The position numbers and the translations under genes were made by a program. Below, piece after piece: positions 33,107 to 43,782 of a stretch of 64,000 nucleotides of DNA. A model generated the notes under the pieces. It was not told the origin of the DNA, made no database searches, and was given only the letters and a program-made list of their open reading frames with translations. The DNA comes from Oegoconia quadripuncta (taxonomy: Eukaryota > Arthropoda > Insecta > Lepidoptera > Autostichidae): positions 10,677,118 through 10,741,117 of the forward strand of contig OX438759.1 in assembly GCA_949316235.1 (NCBI GenBank), in the 5' to 3' direction. How positions within the stretch are numbered: the first letter of the stretch is position 1; the number at the start of each line of letters is the position of its first letter.

Positions 33107-33250
33107 CCTCATATTCCAAGGGTTTGTTCCCCTTGCGTTCGCGTCCGAGCTGCCCCAGACGGTATGGTGCGCATTTGCATCGCAGCCGACGATCAGCTCG
33201 TAGTTCTGTTACCAGGTCCCGGTGCTTGTGGTGATGTATGTTCCTGGCTT
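33107..33250 (-). pseudogene. Jockey/R1-type LINE endonuclease fragment
   Basis: Minus strand 33199-33107 encodes ELIVGCDANAHHTVWGSS then DANARGTNPW. The motif GCDANAHH..WGS.D.N.RG is the conserved centre of the apurinic-like endonuclease of Jockey/R1-group non-LTR elements. A stop and a frame change lie just upstream, where HRDLVTELRA continues the domain in another frame. Only about 45 residues of a 400-plus residue ORF2 start remain, with no RT part nearby. Confidence 0.75.
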
Positions 33251-33473
33251 TCATAAAGAAAATAGACAGATGACAGTACAACTGTCCTGTCCCTGTAACC
33301 GTAAGAATGTAAGACATTGCTTCTATATCCTTCCTGATATTGATGCATGTTGTCAGATAGTGATGGAATAGAACTTAGCCCTTATAGAATTAAAGCAATG
33401 TCAAAATTATATTATAGTGAAAAGGCGTCTTATAGTGAAGATTGTTAAAATAATGTTCTATGGATAAATAAAT

Positions 33474-33477
<4 letters not shown>

Positions 33478-33511
<34 letters not shown>
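33478..33511. repeat. (TA)n microsatellite
   Basis: About 17 uninterrupted TA units. Confidence 0.95.
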
Positions 33512-33513
<2 letters not shown>

Positions 33514-35035
33514 CAACTGCCACTAAGGCAGCTATGGGCCTTACAATGATGTAAATTAATTTGTACACACATTAATCCCGTTTCTATTTCTTTTATTGGA
33601 ATTGAATTGAAACGTGATATTAAAATAGTTAGAAATTTGAATATGAGATCGTGAAACGTTTTAATGCCTTTCGATGTTGGTAATGGATTCCTTTTTAGAC
33701 CGAGTTTTACGCCTATATTTTGCATTCAATATTTAGAGTAATCCTCGACTAGATAGGTACCTATAGCATAAAAACTTTAGAAATATCTGTCAGTGTCAAG
33801 TTAAAATTATTATGTCCAGAAATATAAATTATTTATTTATTTATATTTATTTTCATGTATCACGTGTAAAGTTTTTGTTATGAAACGTTTTAAATATGCT
33901 TACTAAACCAATGTTTAGCCTCTGTGGTAACTCGTGAAATTCATTAAGTTAGTTTTATTATTTTTTTTTTCTATTATGTGTGTAAAAAATTTTGTTAATA
34001 AATAAACTAAACTAAAAAAAAAACTAATTATAATCTGACCAAATTAGCAAATCACCTTTATATTTGCCATTAGAGTTAAAAAAAAACATTATCTAAATGT
34101 CATTTTATTAAATTGTACGGTGGTGTTGGGTAAAAGCGTAACGGACTGCCTTAGGGATATTTTTTTAATGTATTATTCGTGATTTAAACGACAATATCTT
34201 AAAACAGTAGAACTTCATAATTCCTCTTCTGAAGTTGAACAATATTTATGAAGAACAATTAGATTTCAAAGTGGAATCCCTCCCAAATTGGATGACTGTT
34301 TGTCGACTCTGTACAGTTTACCAATCAAGGATTTTAATTGCCGTAAAATGACGTTCGGAAAAAAGTGAAAAATAAATAAAAATCCTACCTAACTTTGAAC
34401 AAATAAGCTGCAACCTTTTTGCCAGAATAAATTAGAATTTAATCAACTGTTTAATGTTTAGTTTAAAATGTCCCCATAAAGTACTTTATGTATCACTTAA
34501 GGTACATATCAGACCCTTCCGTAATTATCTGCCAGCAGATGCCACTCATCCGTTGTATATGACACATAAAAATTAACCAAAACCAGTTAACATTTTACCG
34601 TCACTCGAAAATATCCAGCGTTACTTTCAACTCTATTTTAAGGAGATAAGAAATTGGCTACCTATTCCGGAATATACGCCTATGTGTAGTTTTATAGACG
34701 AGTGTTTGGAAAGTGCAAGTGTTGAGTGCTGCTACAATATGTTAGCAAACAAAAATGTTGTAACCCAAATATTAAATAAAATGAGCTATGACATTTTTTG
34801 ACAATATTCAGAAATTCGATTAATTATAATTAATGATAGTTCACACCAACAGCTTATAGAATCATCTACTGGACTTAAACTTCTGCCACGGTGAGCAAGC
34901 GGGTTGGCGATTGTTAATTTTTTTAACTCCACACGTTGCGTTGCTATCCATTTTTGGTTCATGCCGTTTTGCTGATGATCCATTAGTTGCCTTTTGTCAC
35001 AATCATAAGAAGAGATAATATACTATACTCTACAT
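33512..35035. other. No recognised gene
   Basis: Contains an AATAAATAAACTAAACTAAAA end at about 33999-34019 that could be a LINE or transcript 3' end. A 40-base stretch GCCACGGTGAGCAAGCGGGT plus TGGCGATTG at 34887-34915 matches 49518-49555 in reverse. No frame is convincing. Confidence 0.4.
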
Positions 35036-35482
35036 ACATAACGTCACGTCCCTTATCCCAAATATGGTGATCAGAGATATCCCAAACAATAGTGTTAGGA
35101 TGTTCCAAATATTTAAAGTTTAATGCTTGAAACAACTTCCGCGATTCACTTTATGAAATACTAGCTAGTCTACGCAGGCGAAGGCGCGGGCGGAACTTCT
35201 TTATGAAATACTAGCTTTCCGCCTGCGGCTTCGCCTGCGTAGAATAATTATATCGCAGAAATTTGTTTATCCCACTGGAACTACTCATTTTATAGGCATA
35301 AACTATTCTGTTTTAATCTAGAGTATATTCTACCTATATATAAATTCTATCCAAATCCGTTCAGCCGTTTCGCCGTGATTAAGCATGACTGATTAGATAC
35401 AGAAATGCACACGTGACAGGGGGTGACCCCATCGCCGTTGAATCGTACAAATCTATAGATGTTTTTGGTGGAAAAGTAACTA
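35036..35482 (-). mobile_element. D-repeat interrupted by Hel-E
   Basis: Two pieces of one minus-strand D-repeat: 35036-35160 (TCAGAGATATCCCAAACAAT, GTTTAATGCTTGAAAC, TTCACTTTATGAAATA) and 35398-35482 (TACAGAAATGCACACGTGAC, AGGGGGTGACCCCATCGCCG, GTTTTTGGTGGAAAAGT). Joining them restores the continuous site GAAATATACAGAAATGCA seen at 13162-13179. Confidence 0.85.
35161..35397 (-). mobile_element. Hel-E (Helitron-like) inserted in a D-repeat
   Basis: A 237-bp element. On the minus strand it starts A|TCTAATCAG and ends GCTAG|T. Body words GTTTCGCC reversed, GGATAAACAAATTTCTGCGA and CTACGCAGGCGAAGCCGCAG match other Hel-E copies. The target is A|T, with no duplicated host base. The 3' end is odd: beyond one CTAG a 26-base inverted copy of the GC-rich module (35170-35195 against 35217-35242, two mismatches) and a repeated host stretch CTTTATGAAATACTAGCT are present. 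Confidence 0.8.
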
Positions 35483-36087
35483 ACAGTTCTATTCTAATTA
35501 AATGTCGACACCACACAGCACCGTACTTATACTCTACCGGCAATAATAGGCTTCGACTTGTGAGGAAATGTCTAGAAATGGGCATTCATTGTTTGGTTTT
35601 TCAATTTATTACCTATACTATACCTTATCTAATACCTACCTTGTATTTTGTTTTTAAACAGGCAATATTTATATATGAAAGTTCTCTTGGATGGCAAGCT
35701 CGAGGGGACGCGTCGACTTGCATAAGCATGTTAAAGTATATAGGTACTCTTAGATTTGAATATTCTTAGGTTGTTTTTAGTTTGAAATATTTTGGACGTG
35801 GAAAAATTTTTTGGGAACTATATAATAAATTTTCGTTTTTATCCGACTTACTTTGCTTTGTTATTGGACTGAGGGTAGAAAGAAGGCTGTTTATCGCCGT
35901 CCCCATGTGGGTCAGCACGTTACTAACCTTATGTAGTAACGTACCCACTGTAAAAGCTTTACATAGTTAAAGGTACACAACAAGATGTGTTTAGCAGTTG
36001 ACGGGATAATCCTTCAACTTCTATTTCCCGATAGCAAAGGATTTCAATCACTGTTGATTATGAGTTACGTCTATTATTTCCAGAGGA
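35483..36087. other. No recognised gene
   Basis: A 118-codon plus frame (35413-35769) begins in the D-repeat and shows no domain. No repeats identified. Confidence 0.4.
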
Positions 36088-36370
36088 TCCAGTGGCGACC
36101 TCATTGGACAAGTTAAGGATTTATTTTTAAATATAGTATAAATAAAATTGCTTTGACCTGCACTCGAGAAGCGTTACTTTCCAGAATTCACGATTATAAA
36201 AAAAGCGCCCGTTTCATCAATATTTCGAAATTTTCCAAAATAACCGTTAAAGCTTTTTAGATATTATTTTTAATTGGCTCTTAGACTTCTCGAGTGGCGA
36301 TTAGAGCGATTTTTTTATTTATTCTGTATTTAAAAGGAACTCTTAATTTATCCAACGACGGCACCACTGA
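36088..36370. mobile_element. Long-TIR MITE-like element, copy 2
   Basis: Left arm CCAGTGGCGACCTCATTGGA, then AAGTTAAGGATTT and CACTCGAGAAGC; right arm CTTCTCGAGTGGCGATTAGA, GTATTTAAAAGGAACTCTTA and ATTTATCCAACGACGGCACC. The arms mirror each other over about 90 bases, as in copy 1 at 749-1027. Confidence 0.7.
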
Positions 36371-36507
36371 ACGAATAAGCCCTCATATGACAACATCAGC
36401 AAAATCTAAGTCTATTTCTAAGTCATTTATACATACACAGCCCATAATGTTTGATTTACTGACCGAATTAATACTATCAGCGATATGGTATGAGGGAACA
36501 AATTCAA

Positions 36508-36830
36508 TTTTTTTTTATGCACAACGGGTTAGTACTTGACCTCAATCACACAGGATGTTAAGTGAAGATGTGAGCGAAGGTTGAAGCGTACTGACCCAGA
36601 AACACCAACATATTTGGGGGAACTGGTTATCATCTCTGACAACCGGAACACAACAATGAACATTGCTGCTTGGTGGCAGATTTAGATAAAATGGTGGTAC
36701 TTCGCCAGGCGGACTTTGAAAATGCCCTACCACTAACCAAAACGAGTATTTAAACGTGGAGTACGGGGATCGAACCAGCGACCTCCGATTCGTAATCCCA
36801 ATGTTGTTTTGATCGAGCCACGGAGGCGGT
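36508..36830 (-). mobile_element. SINE-A, near full length
   Basis: Poly-A as a T-run at 36508-36516, tail block TTGACCTCAATCACACAGGA, body TCTGACAACCGGAACACAAC, box B region GGGGATCGAACCAGCGACCT, and head AGCCACGGAGGCGGT. A few point changes, for example in the box A region (GATCGAGCCACGG). Confidence 0.88.
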
Positions 36831-37156
36831 TAAAAAACGTTTATTTTGTCGCCACAATTTAAACAGTACACATTATAATTTAAAAAAAAATACATACAAT
36901 TACAAAAGAAAAAAAACCACTATTTGCCTAAACTAGTCAGTAGCGGTAGCCTATATTGGTCATATTCCAATTGGCCCCGTCAATGTTGTTCCGAGTCTTC
37001 GACAGAGCCAATCAAAGTTTAAAAGCTGACAACTGAATCATTAGAAGTATGGGTTGCGTGGCCGACTTAAAAACTAATAACTTGTTTAGGACAGGTTTAT
37101 AATTTGTAATTAAATTTATTATAATATTATTAGTAATAAAAATATATGATATTGAC

Positions 37157-37217
37157 TGGATTCGCGTTTGACCACAATCGCATCTGATGGAAAGTGACGA
37201 TGTGGTCGAAGATGAAG
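37157..37217 (-). mobile_element. Diverged SINE-A tail scrap
   Basis: TTTGACCACAATCGCATCTG plus ATGGAAAGTGACGATGTGGT resembles TTGACCTCAATCACACCTGA plus TGTTAAGTGAAGATGAGGT. It lies just upstream of a SINE-C. Confidence 0.45.
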
Positions 37218-37243
37218 CATATATTATAATAATAAATCTTTTT

Positions 37244-37430
37244 GACGACCTGTTTCATGTATTGGTTAAAAACTCTGACTGCTATACCAAAAGGCAGCGG
37301 GTTCAAATCCCGCTAGGGGCATATTTGTATTGTTGTATGATGAATACAGACATGTGTACCATCTGGTATCCATATTACAAGCCTAGTTGCTTAATGTGGA
37401 ACTAGAAGTCAAAGATATTTATTTTTATTT
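37244..37430 (+). mobile_element. SINE-C
   Basis: Head GACGACCTGTTTCATGTATT (box A degenerate), GGCAGCGGGTTCAAATCCCG (box B in a GCGGG/CCCGC stem), body TTGTATGATGAATACAGACA, CAAGCCTAGTTGCTTAATGT and an ATTTATTTATT tail. The body shares the TGATGAATAC block with SINE-B, so the two families are related. Confidence 0.8.
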
Positions 37431-37451
37431 ATTTATTAATGTATTTATATA

Positions 37452-37493
37452 TTTTTTTACACAACATGTTAGCATTTCACCTCAATCACACCT
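37452..37493 (-). mobile_element. SINE-A tail only
   Basis: TTTTTTTACACAACATGTTA then GCATTTCACCTCAATCACAC is the last 40 bases of SINE-A. Such a short piece is either 5'-truncated at insertion or a deletion remnant. Confidence 0.6.
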
Positions 37494-37984
37494 ATAAAAA
37501 TATGTATGTCTATATTTAGTAAATTATATCTTCTTTACATGGTGCTTACTAGAAGAAAATACCCGAGATTTGTTCGAATATTGACTGTCTACTTAAGAAA
37601 ATATATGGAACATCGGTTTTAGTATTACTGGCTACTGGGGAAATTTTTAAATTACCTCAAAATAAGGTAACATTGTTTAGTGTTGAATACAATATTTAAA
37701 TTGTTCAACCAATCATGTTATCGTAATACACAGAAACCAACCATTTTCAATAAGGTTCCTGTTGATATATAAAATCTTCCATTTAATAAATTTAAAGATA
37801 CCGTAAAACAGAATATTAAGAAAGCATTTTTATTTTTAAGAAAGACTATTTAGATGATAAAAATCTTTGTATATAACCAGCTCGTTCGCATGCCAGGCTA
37901 TTTAACAATTAATAATGAAATGTATAAACCTATTTGTAATATAAACTGTCTACTTTTACGTTACCTCATCTATTTGTCTCCTTA
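37494..37984. other. No recognised feature
   Basis: AT-rich, no supported frame or repeat. Confidence 0.4.
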
Positions 37985-38119
37985 CTGAGGTTTGCTGGAA
38001 GAGATCTCTTATAGAGATAAGCTCGCCTTTTGTATATTTTAATATTCTCCTGTTTTTTTGTTTTTGTTTGACGTGTATGCTTATATACAATAAAGTGTTA
38101 AATAAATAAATAAATAAAA
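37985..38119 (+). mobile_element. LINE 3' UTR fragment, copy 2
   Basis: TTTGCTGGAAGAGATCTCTT, ATAGAGATAAGCTCGCC, ATACAATAAAGTGTTAAATA and an (AAAT)n tail at 38098-38118. Related to 26128-26266. Confidence 0.75.
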
Positions 38120-38191
38120 ATCTGTTTTACCTCGAGTTTCTTCCTTATTCTTCTCAGGGGTAAATTGTATCTCGAAGATGCAGCAGCTTAA

Positions 38192-38472
38192 AATTTTTTT
38201 TTTTTTATATGAGAGGGCGGCAAACGAGCTTGCGGGTCACCTGATGGAAAGCAATCACCGCCGCCCATGGAACCCCAAAAGGGTCACAGATGCGTTGCCG
38301 GCCTTTGAGGAAGGTGTAGGCTCGTTTCTTGAAGGTTCCAATGTCGTACTCGTTCGGGAATACCGCTGCCGGAAGTCAGTTCCACAGGGTGGTCGTACGT
38401 GGTAAGAAATTTGTAAAATTGACTATTTTAAGTGTACCCTGTGTACCTACAAAATAAAGCTACTTTGACTTT
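38192..38472 (+). mobile_element. Non-LTR-type repeat with GAGGGCGGCAAACGAG start
   Basis: After a T-run it reads ATGAGAGGGCGGCAAACGAG, GGTCACCTGATGGAAAGCAA, TTGCCGGCCTTTGAGGAAGG, GTTCCACAGGGTGGTCGTAC, and ends ATTTTAAGTGTACCCTGTGT with AATAAAG and TTTGACTTTG. From memory this is one of the most common lepidopteran repeats. The end equals the LINE tails at 10446-10497 and 63180-63240, which fixes its orientation and retrotransposed nature. The 75-codon frame is not a gene. Confidence 0.8.
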
Positions 38473-39900
38473 GTCATGATGAGATGTGTAGAGTTTTTCA
38501 GTTAAAAAAAGAAATCACATCAAAAACATTTCATGTAAAATGTGTAGCCTAGACTCGAAAATCGTTCAACTCATAAAAAGTTATGAGATCTGAGGTATAG
38601 CGCCCCGAATAACTTTACTTTTTGGTCACAGGAAGTTATTATAAGCTATGGCCGATTCGCGGAACTACCATTTATTGCAAGTTATCAAAATTATGTGGGT
38701 TGCAAGAACTGCAAGGTTCTGTGAAGAAAGATGCTTTCTTTGATAAAACGTTGAATTAAACTTTAACTTAACTTACTTAACCGTTGCCGCTCACACAGCT
38801 CACAGCCTATAAGCCTATATTGTATAATTGTGATTTGCAAAAAATATTAGTATTAGAATAATAGTGTTTGAATTTAGAATAAAATTTGATAAAACACCGC
38901 TTTATAATTTTTAACTTTAAAGTTTACTATAAAAGTAATATAGGTATATGCTGTGGAATACAACTGTATGGCAGAATATATTGCAATAGATTTCTTTGTT
39001 TGTCCTTTTAGATGGGGGAAAGCTAGACTTAAAATGTGAAGTTTACCCCATACAAACTTTCATCCCGCGTCTCAACGTAATAACTATATAACAATAAAAC
39101 TTCTATAGTATCGAGTTATTGTCCTTAAACATACAATAGGATATTTTTATGGGAAATGTTGAAAAATGTATTTCATTAATTATATTACCTATGAAATTGG
39201 CATTTTGTATGAAGAATTTCATTAAGACTGTTTTCTCCATACAAACATTTTTGATTTTTTTTGGGAACGGTAAATCCAAATTTAGCTAAACTTTGTGTGT
39301 ATTATCGGATAACATTAAGTTAAGTATAGGCAGCGTTAATTTTTAAAAGTAACCGCTTTATAAAAGTTTCAGCGAATCTAAGAAATGATTATGGGAAGCA
39401 CATGAAATAGCTCTGTTCAAATTTTTTTTATTAGGTATGTGATTTAGCCCAGAAATTAAAAAATATTTCATGTGAAACCGTGAAATAATATTCCATTTTC
39501 CAAATAAAAAACAAATTTGGATATAGCTTTGAAAATCGCAGGAATTGGTACATATGATTAACGAAGAAAAAAATCTCTAATTTCATAGGTAAAGACAGTT
39601 AAAGAGTATTTATGGAGCAAATCAAGCAAATCGACTGATGAAGAAATTCCTCACAAAATCGATCACCTTTACAACTTTAGGAGCCGAATTTCCAGAAATA
39701 CTTTCTCTAATGACTGCCTTATTATTTATCGAGTTAATCAAAATAAAGATTTTATTAACTCTGATCTTTATCGAATAATAAATTGAATTTAGCTTGTGAG
39801 TAAAAAAAGGTACTGACCGATTTCGCAGTTCATGCGAATGTAATAAATGGTAAAAAATACAAAATAGGCTTTCGGGTTTTTTGTTTTTCAATACTTAAAT
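38473..39900. other. No recognised gene
   Basis: AT-rich with no match to other parts of the window. An 89-codon minus frame (39622-39891) has no domain. Confidence 0.4.
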
Positions 39901-40165
39901 TTGGTGAAGTGGTTATTAACTCTGACCACTATACCAAAAGGTTGCGGGTTCGAAAATATGTTTGTGTGATGAATACGCACATGTGTACCCGAGTTATGGA
40001 TGTTTTCATTTATAATAATTAATTATTTACAAAAAAAAAATGTATTTATGTAGTATATCAACCATCTGGAATCCACAACACAAGCCTATAGTTGCTTAAC
40101 GTGGAACTAGATGGCGCTGTGTGTATGTTAAGGATATTTATTATTTATTATTATTTATTTATTCT
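39901..40165 (+). mobile_element. SINE-C with damaged box B
   Basis: TTGGTGAAGTGGTTATTAAC (box A), GGTTGCGGGTTCG cut off into AAAATATG, TGTTTGTGTGATGAATACGC, CCGAGTTATGGATGTTTTCA, GAACTAGATGGCGCTGTGTG and an (ATTT)-rich tail. A run ATTATTTACAAAAAAAAAAT splits the body near 40020-40040. Confidence 0.75.
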
Positions 40166-40727
40166 ACTCTACGTTTATGTCAGTTCCACTCTTGATCTAC
40201 ACACTATCTACAGCAATTACTGTATGAAATTTAAAGATCAAATATAATTTAACTCGTGATTAAGAACAAAGGCAGCCTGATCCCATGAGATACCTGTTTC
40301 AGTCGATGGCATTTTACAAAATACTTTTTAATTAAATATAAAAAAAATATTATGGTGCAACTTTATTTACTTTGTAATACATAAGAATAATTGGTGTTGC
40401 CAGTAGGTGATTAAATGATACGTCAATATATTTTTGTCATACAGTTATCATCATATAAGACACTAACATCAAAAGCTTAAGTAATCATTTTTATTTAGAA
40501 GATGCTTAAATATAATTGGACATCTGCTGACTAGATTACCATTAATAATGAAACATTATTCCATCTGATCAGATATATAAGTTAATGGTAGACTAAGTCA
40601 ACTTCAAACAAAAGAGAGTAGACGAAGCCCGACGATGAGGTCAAACGGGTAGACCGCAATTATATTCAAAGTCAAAGGACAAAATTCGCAGACAAAATAA
40701 ATCACATAATTGATTACTGAAACAATT

Positions 40728-40782
40728 AAATGCTGTGTGCAAGTCTAAGGATATTTATTTATTATATTTATTTAACCTGGAA
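40728..40782 (+). mobile_element. SINE-C tail scrap
   Basis: AAATGCTGTGTGCAAGTCTA then AGGATATTTATTTATTATAT parallels the end of the copy at 39901-40165. Confidence 0.55.
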
Positions 40783-41430
40783 AGAATATGTCGTGGAAAT
40801 GCGGGCGTTGCTGGCGACTGGGACGGTACCAGCTTGTCGTGGTATAGAGTGGCTCGGCGAATTGCGATATTATGTCAAGCTGCTAAAGGCGAGTAAGATA
40901 TCTGAATGGCACTAGGAATTTAACAAAACGAGGTAATGGTCTGTCACTGATGGAACACGGGCCAGGAGACAATTACAGACCACTAACACACACAGATAAT
41001 ATTGAAGTGTGAAGTGAAGAGTAAACATTTGCATATCCTCATGCCATCGAACTTGGCCCTTGCATGCAATCTGAGCGATTCATCCGGAGTAGTCCTACAA
41101 TCCCTTCTGCTCAAATTCCAGGAACTATTATCAAGTAACAACACACCGGAATCTACCAGGGTTACAATAGGTAATCAGTCACACACTCGTTGATGTGCTA
41201 AGAGGTGGACCATCTCCTTTGATGGCTAGTAGCAATGTGAATATCCAATTTCGATGTGCAGACTTAACATTACTGTAAACTTAACCTTAACCTTATTTTG
41301 ATTTTTTTTGATTTTGTTTAACTTGCATGTTAAATTTATTTAGACCGATATAAAATAAGTATACACCAATGATCACTCGTTGGATACAAACAATTAGTAG
41401 AGACAAAAAACTTTCCTGCAGAGACGAAGT
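40783..41430. other. No recognised gene
   Basis: A GC-richer patch at about 40796-40900 has open frames but no recognisable protein. Nothing else supported. Confidence 0.4.
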
Positions 41431-41438
41431 ATGAGGAC

Positions 41439-41871
41439 TAGTGATGCAACGGAAGTGTCTTAGCGGAATCAGAAACGGAAACAGATGTCAAAAGTAAATT
41501 TTAGCAGAAACGGAAACGGATGCAGAAATGGAAGTGTAAATAATATGAAAAAAAAAACAAATTTACAAATATATTTATTTATTAAGTATCAAATACACCA
41601 AATCTAGATTAGAAATCTACTATAGAAAACAATATTGCAACTTTGCAACTGAACATTTTTTAATATTCAAAATTAAGTAGTGATAAGTAAGTTATATTTT
41701 ATGAAAAGTAATTTAGCCGCTTTTGCACCTAACTCTCACTCTCACCCGTCGTAAACTTCCGATTGTATCTCCGTTATAAAAGTAGCGGAAACAGAAGCAG
41801 AAATGAATGTTGAAAAGCGCGCGGAACTTCCGCACTTGCGAAAACAGAAACAGAAATCCGTTGCATCACTA
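41439..41871. mobile_element. hAT-type MITE with 8-bp target duplication
   Basis: A 433-bp element with perfect 15-base inverted ends TAGTGATGCAACGGA / TCCGTTGCATCACTA, flanked by identical ATGAGGAC at 41431-41438 and 41872-41879. Eight-base duplications and TAGTGATG/CAGTGATG-like ends are typical of hAT elements. Both subterminal parts carry purine-rich GGAAACAGA-type direct repeats on the same strand, possible transposase-binding sites. The centre is AT-rich without a frame. Confidence 0.88.
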
Positions 41872-41879
41872 ATGAGGAC

Positions 41880-42302
41880 ATCCCAAAAACGTGTGGTACA
41901 GATTTAGATAAGCTCTAGCATAGTCTGTAGCGCCTATCGTGAAAGATGCCAAAATACACTGCAAAAACAGTATTGGAAGAAGAAGACTATGCTGATTGCG
42001 TAACATAAAGTCAGTAAAGTGGGCAAAAATCAAGTCTGTTTATGAACTATTGAGACTTGTGTTGGGTAAAGAGAAATACCGAATACTGACTGCCAACCTT
42101 CAATACTTGTGGTAGCCTACTCCTACCGTCTCGTTCACTGCATCTTGGCGAATTCCGTAGTATACAAGAGCTTCACTCGATATTCTTCTCCATAGGCTTG
42201 GTATCAGTCGCATTTCATTTGCTTCACTCCCATTTGCTGATTATGAAGCGGGAAACTTCTCTTCCCTACTAATATAACCTATTTCTGTTATTAATTTATT
42301 TA
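41880..42302. other. No recognised feature
   Basis: No gene or repeat match seen. Confidence 0.4.
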
Positions 42303-42394
42303 GGGGTTCAAAGTAGCAATAGAGTCACGTTGGGCATCGTCTACCTTCATGTAGGCGCCATGTAGATTACCACTGTTGGTCGTAGCTTATAGAA
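42303..42394 (+). repeat. Unclassified dispersed repeat, copy 2
   Basis: GGGGTTCAAAGTAGCAATAG, then CATGTAGGCGCCATGTAGAT and CACTGTTGGTCGTAGC; partner of 371-455. Confidence 0.5.
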
Positions 42395-43007
42395 CTTAAA
42401 TTGGGAGGAGTGTTCAATAGGGGACGGGTGGTTAAAAATGAGAAACAAAGGAAAGCTATTTATAGAGCCTCATATATCATCATAACAAACAACGAGTGCT
42501 CATTGGCCGTTGTATGGTTTATTTATGTGACAAATTAATTAAAGTGAAGCAAAGTTTTAGAAGAGGAGAGGCCAATACCCAGCTGTAGGTGGAAGTGGCC
42601 TGAGATTGAGGATGAAAATAGTAAAAAGTGGAAATATTTAAAAGTTACATGCCCTCGTTACCAAATGTAATGTATCGCCGAAATAAACCAAGTGAGCAGG
42701 AACTCGAGGAGTGGATTAGTGCTATTGAAGAATTCCAATATCCGCCTCCCGACTTCGTCATCTAAGCATCCCGATTGTACCAAATTTTTGTATTGTCATC
42801 AGAACTTCTTACACTTCAAATTGCTATGACAAATAAAAGTAGGTTGAAATCGGCTCCCTAGATTTGTTTATCTAATCTGTCAGTTACAATCGACAGATAT
42901 GACAGTGATTTCACGTCAGTTTAATCTAGAAATTGTCTATCGATTACAAAGAAAAGTGTGCGCAGATAATTTTAGTCGATACCCGCATGCGTAAACGTAG
43001 AATATCA
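42395..43007. other. No recognised gene
   Basis: A short plus frame around 42655-42765 (RRNKPSEQELEEWISAIEEF) reads like protein but is only about 40 codons and has no known match. Otherwise AT-rich. Confidence 0.35.
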
Positions 43008-43172
43008 TCATCATCATATCAGCCACAGGACGTCCACCACTGAATATAGGCTTCCCCCATAGAATTCCAGAGCGACAGATTGGAAGCGGCCTGCATCCAG
43101 CGATTTCCAGCGACCTTGATCAGGCCGTCTGTTCACCTTGTGAGTGGCCATCCTACGCTGCGCTTACCGTAG
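43008..43172 (-). mobile_element. LINE 3' fragment (GRW..VLEWRPRTGKRS family)
   Basis: Plus-strand words CATATCAGCCACAGGACGTC, AGGCTTCCCCCATAGAATTC, GATTGGAAGCGGCCTGCATC and TGTGAGTGGCCATCCTACGC match 63103-63400 and, reversed, 49672-49806. The element lies on the minus strand, since the RT C-terminal reading is minus at 63103-63400. Confidence 0.75.
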
Positions 43173-43640
43173 AATATACAATTTTGGAATATTATTAATA
43201 CTGTATTTGTACATGTTGTACTTACAACTCTTTGGTCCTGAATGAACAACGAAATTCAAAAACCGAAACTATGCGTAAATCTTCAACCTAAATGGAACCA
43301 ATACACCCCTTGGGTCTGTGTGGGCCAATAGTATTGTTTCGTAACACAGGTACCGCGTAACCTCAGCCGTTGGCAACGGCGGCCCTTTGTATTCATGGCA
43401 GCGCGGAAACAGGACGGATCGGGATAAGCCGATCTAAATGGTGAGTCAGTGTACACTGCTGATGGCGCAAGGTATATTTGAATGCACAGAATTACATATA
43501 AAAAAGTAAACCGGCGGTAAGTTGGTAGACACTCAGTATACGAATCATGATCACAGAGGACCGATTTCAGTCAAATAATCAATTTCAACCCTAATTATCT
43601 CGTCTATACTTATATGCTTTGGTTTCGCTGTCTGTCTTCT
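43173..43640. other. No recognised gene
   Basis: A GC-rich patch at 43360-43440 ends at AAATG|GTGAGTCAG, a donor-like site, but ATG-initiated translation in it stops within ten codons. At most it could be a non-coding first exon. Confidence 0.3.
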
Positions 43641-43782
43641 CATGGCAATACAATCTGTTATATATGAGGCTACACTTGCAATATACTGTTTCTATGACCA
43701 AGCAGCCCTGGTCTCTATCTCCTTGCGCATGTCGGGAAATTGTATATTGCAAGTGTAGCCTAATTTAGGCTGTATTGCCATG
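43641..43782. mobile_element. MITE with CATGGCAATACA ends
   Basis: A 142-bp element. Arms: CATGGCAATACA and AGGCTACACTTGCAATATAC on the left, mirrored by GTATATTGCAAGTGTAGCCT and TGTATTGCCATG on the right. A 10-14 base stretch between the two arm blocks differs (TCTGTTATATATG against GCCTAAATT), as if one arm was altered. No clear target duplication. Confidence 0.7.

Noticed and set aside
35413..35769. 118-codon plus frame
   Set aside because: Begins in a D-repeat and shows no domain; stop-free length is modest for this composition.
42655..42765. Possible exon RRNKPSEQELEEWISAIEEF
   Set aside because: Only about 40 codons, no convincing splice sites or start, and no family recognised.
43360..43445. 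Non-coding first exon ending at GTGAGTCAG
   Set aside because: Only a donor-like motif in a GC-richer patch; translation from its ATG stops quickly and nothing else supports it.
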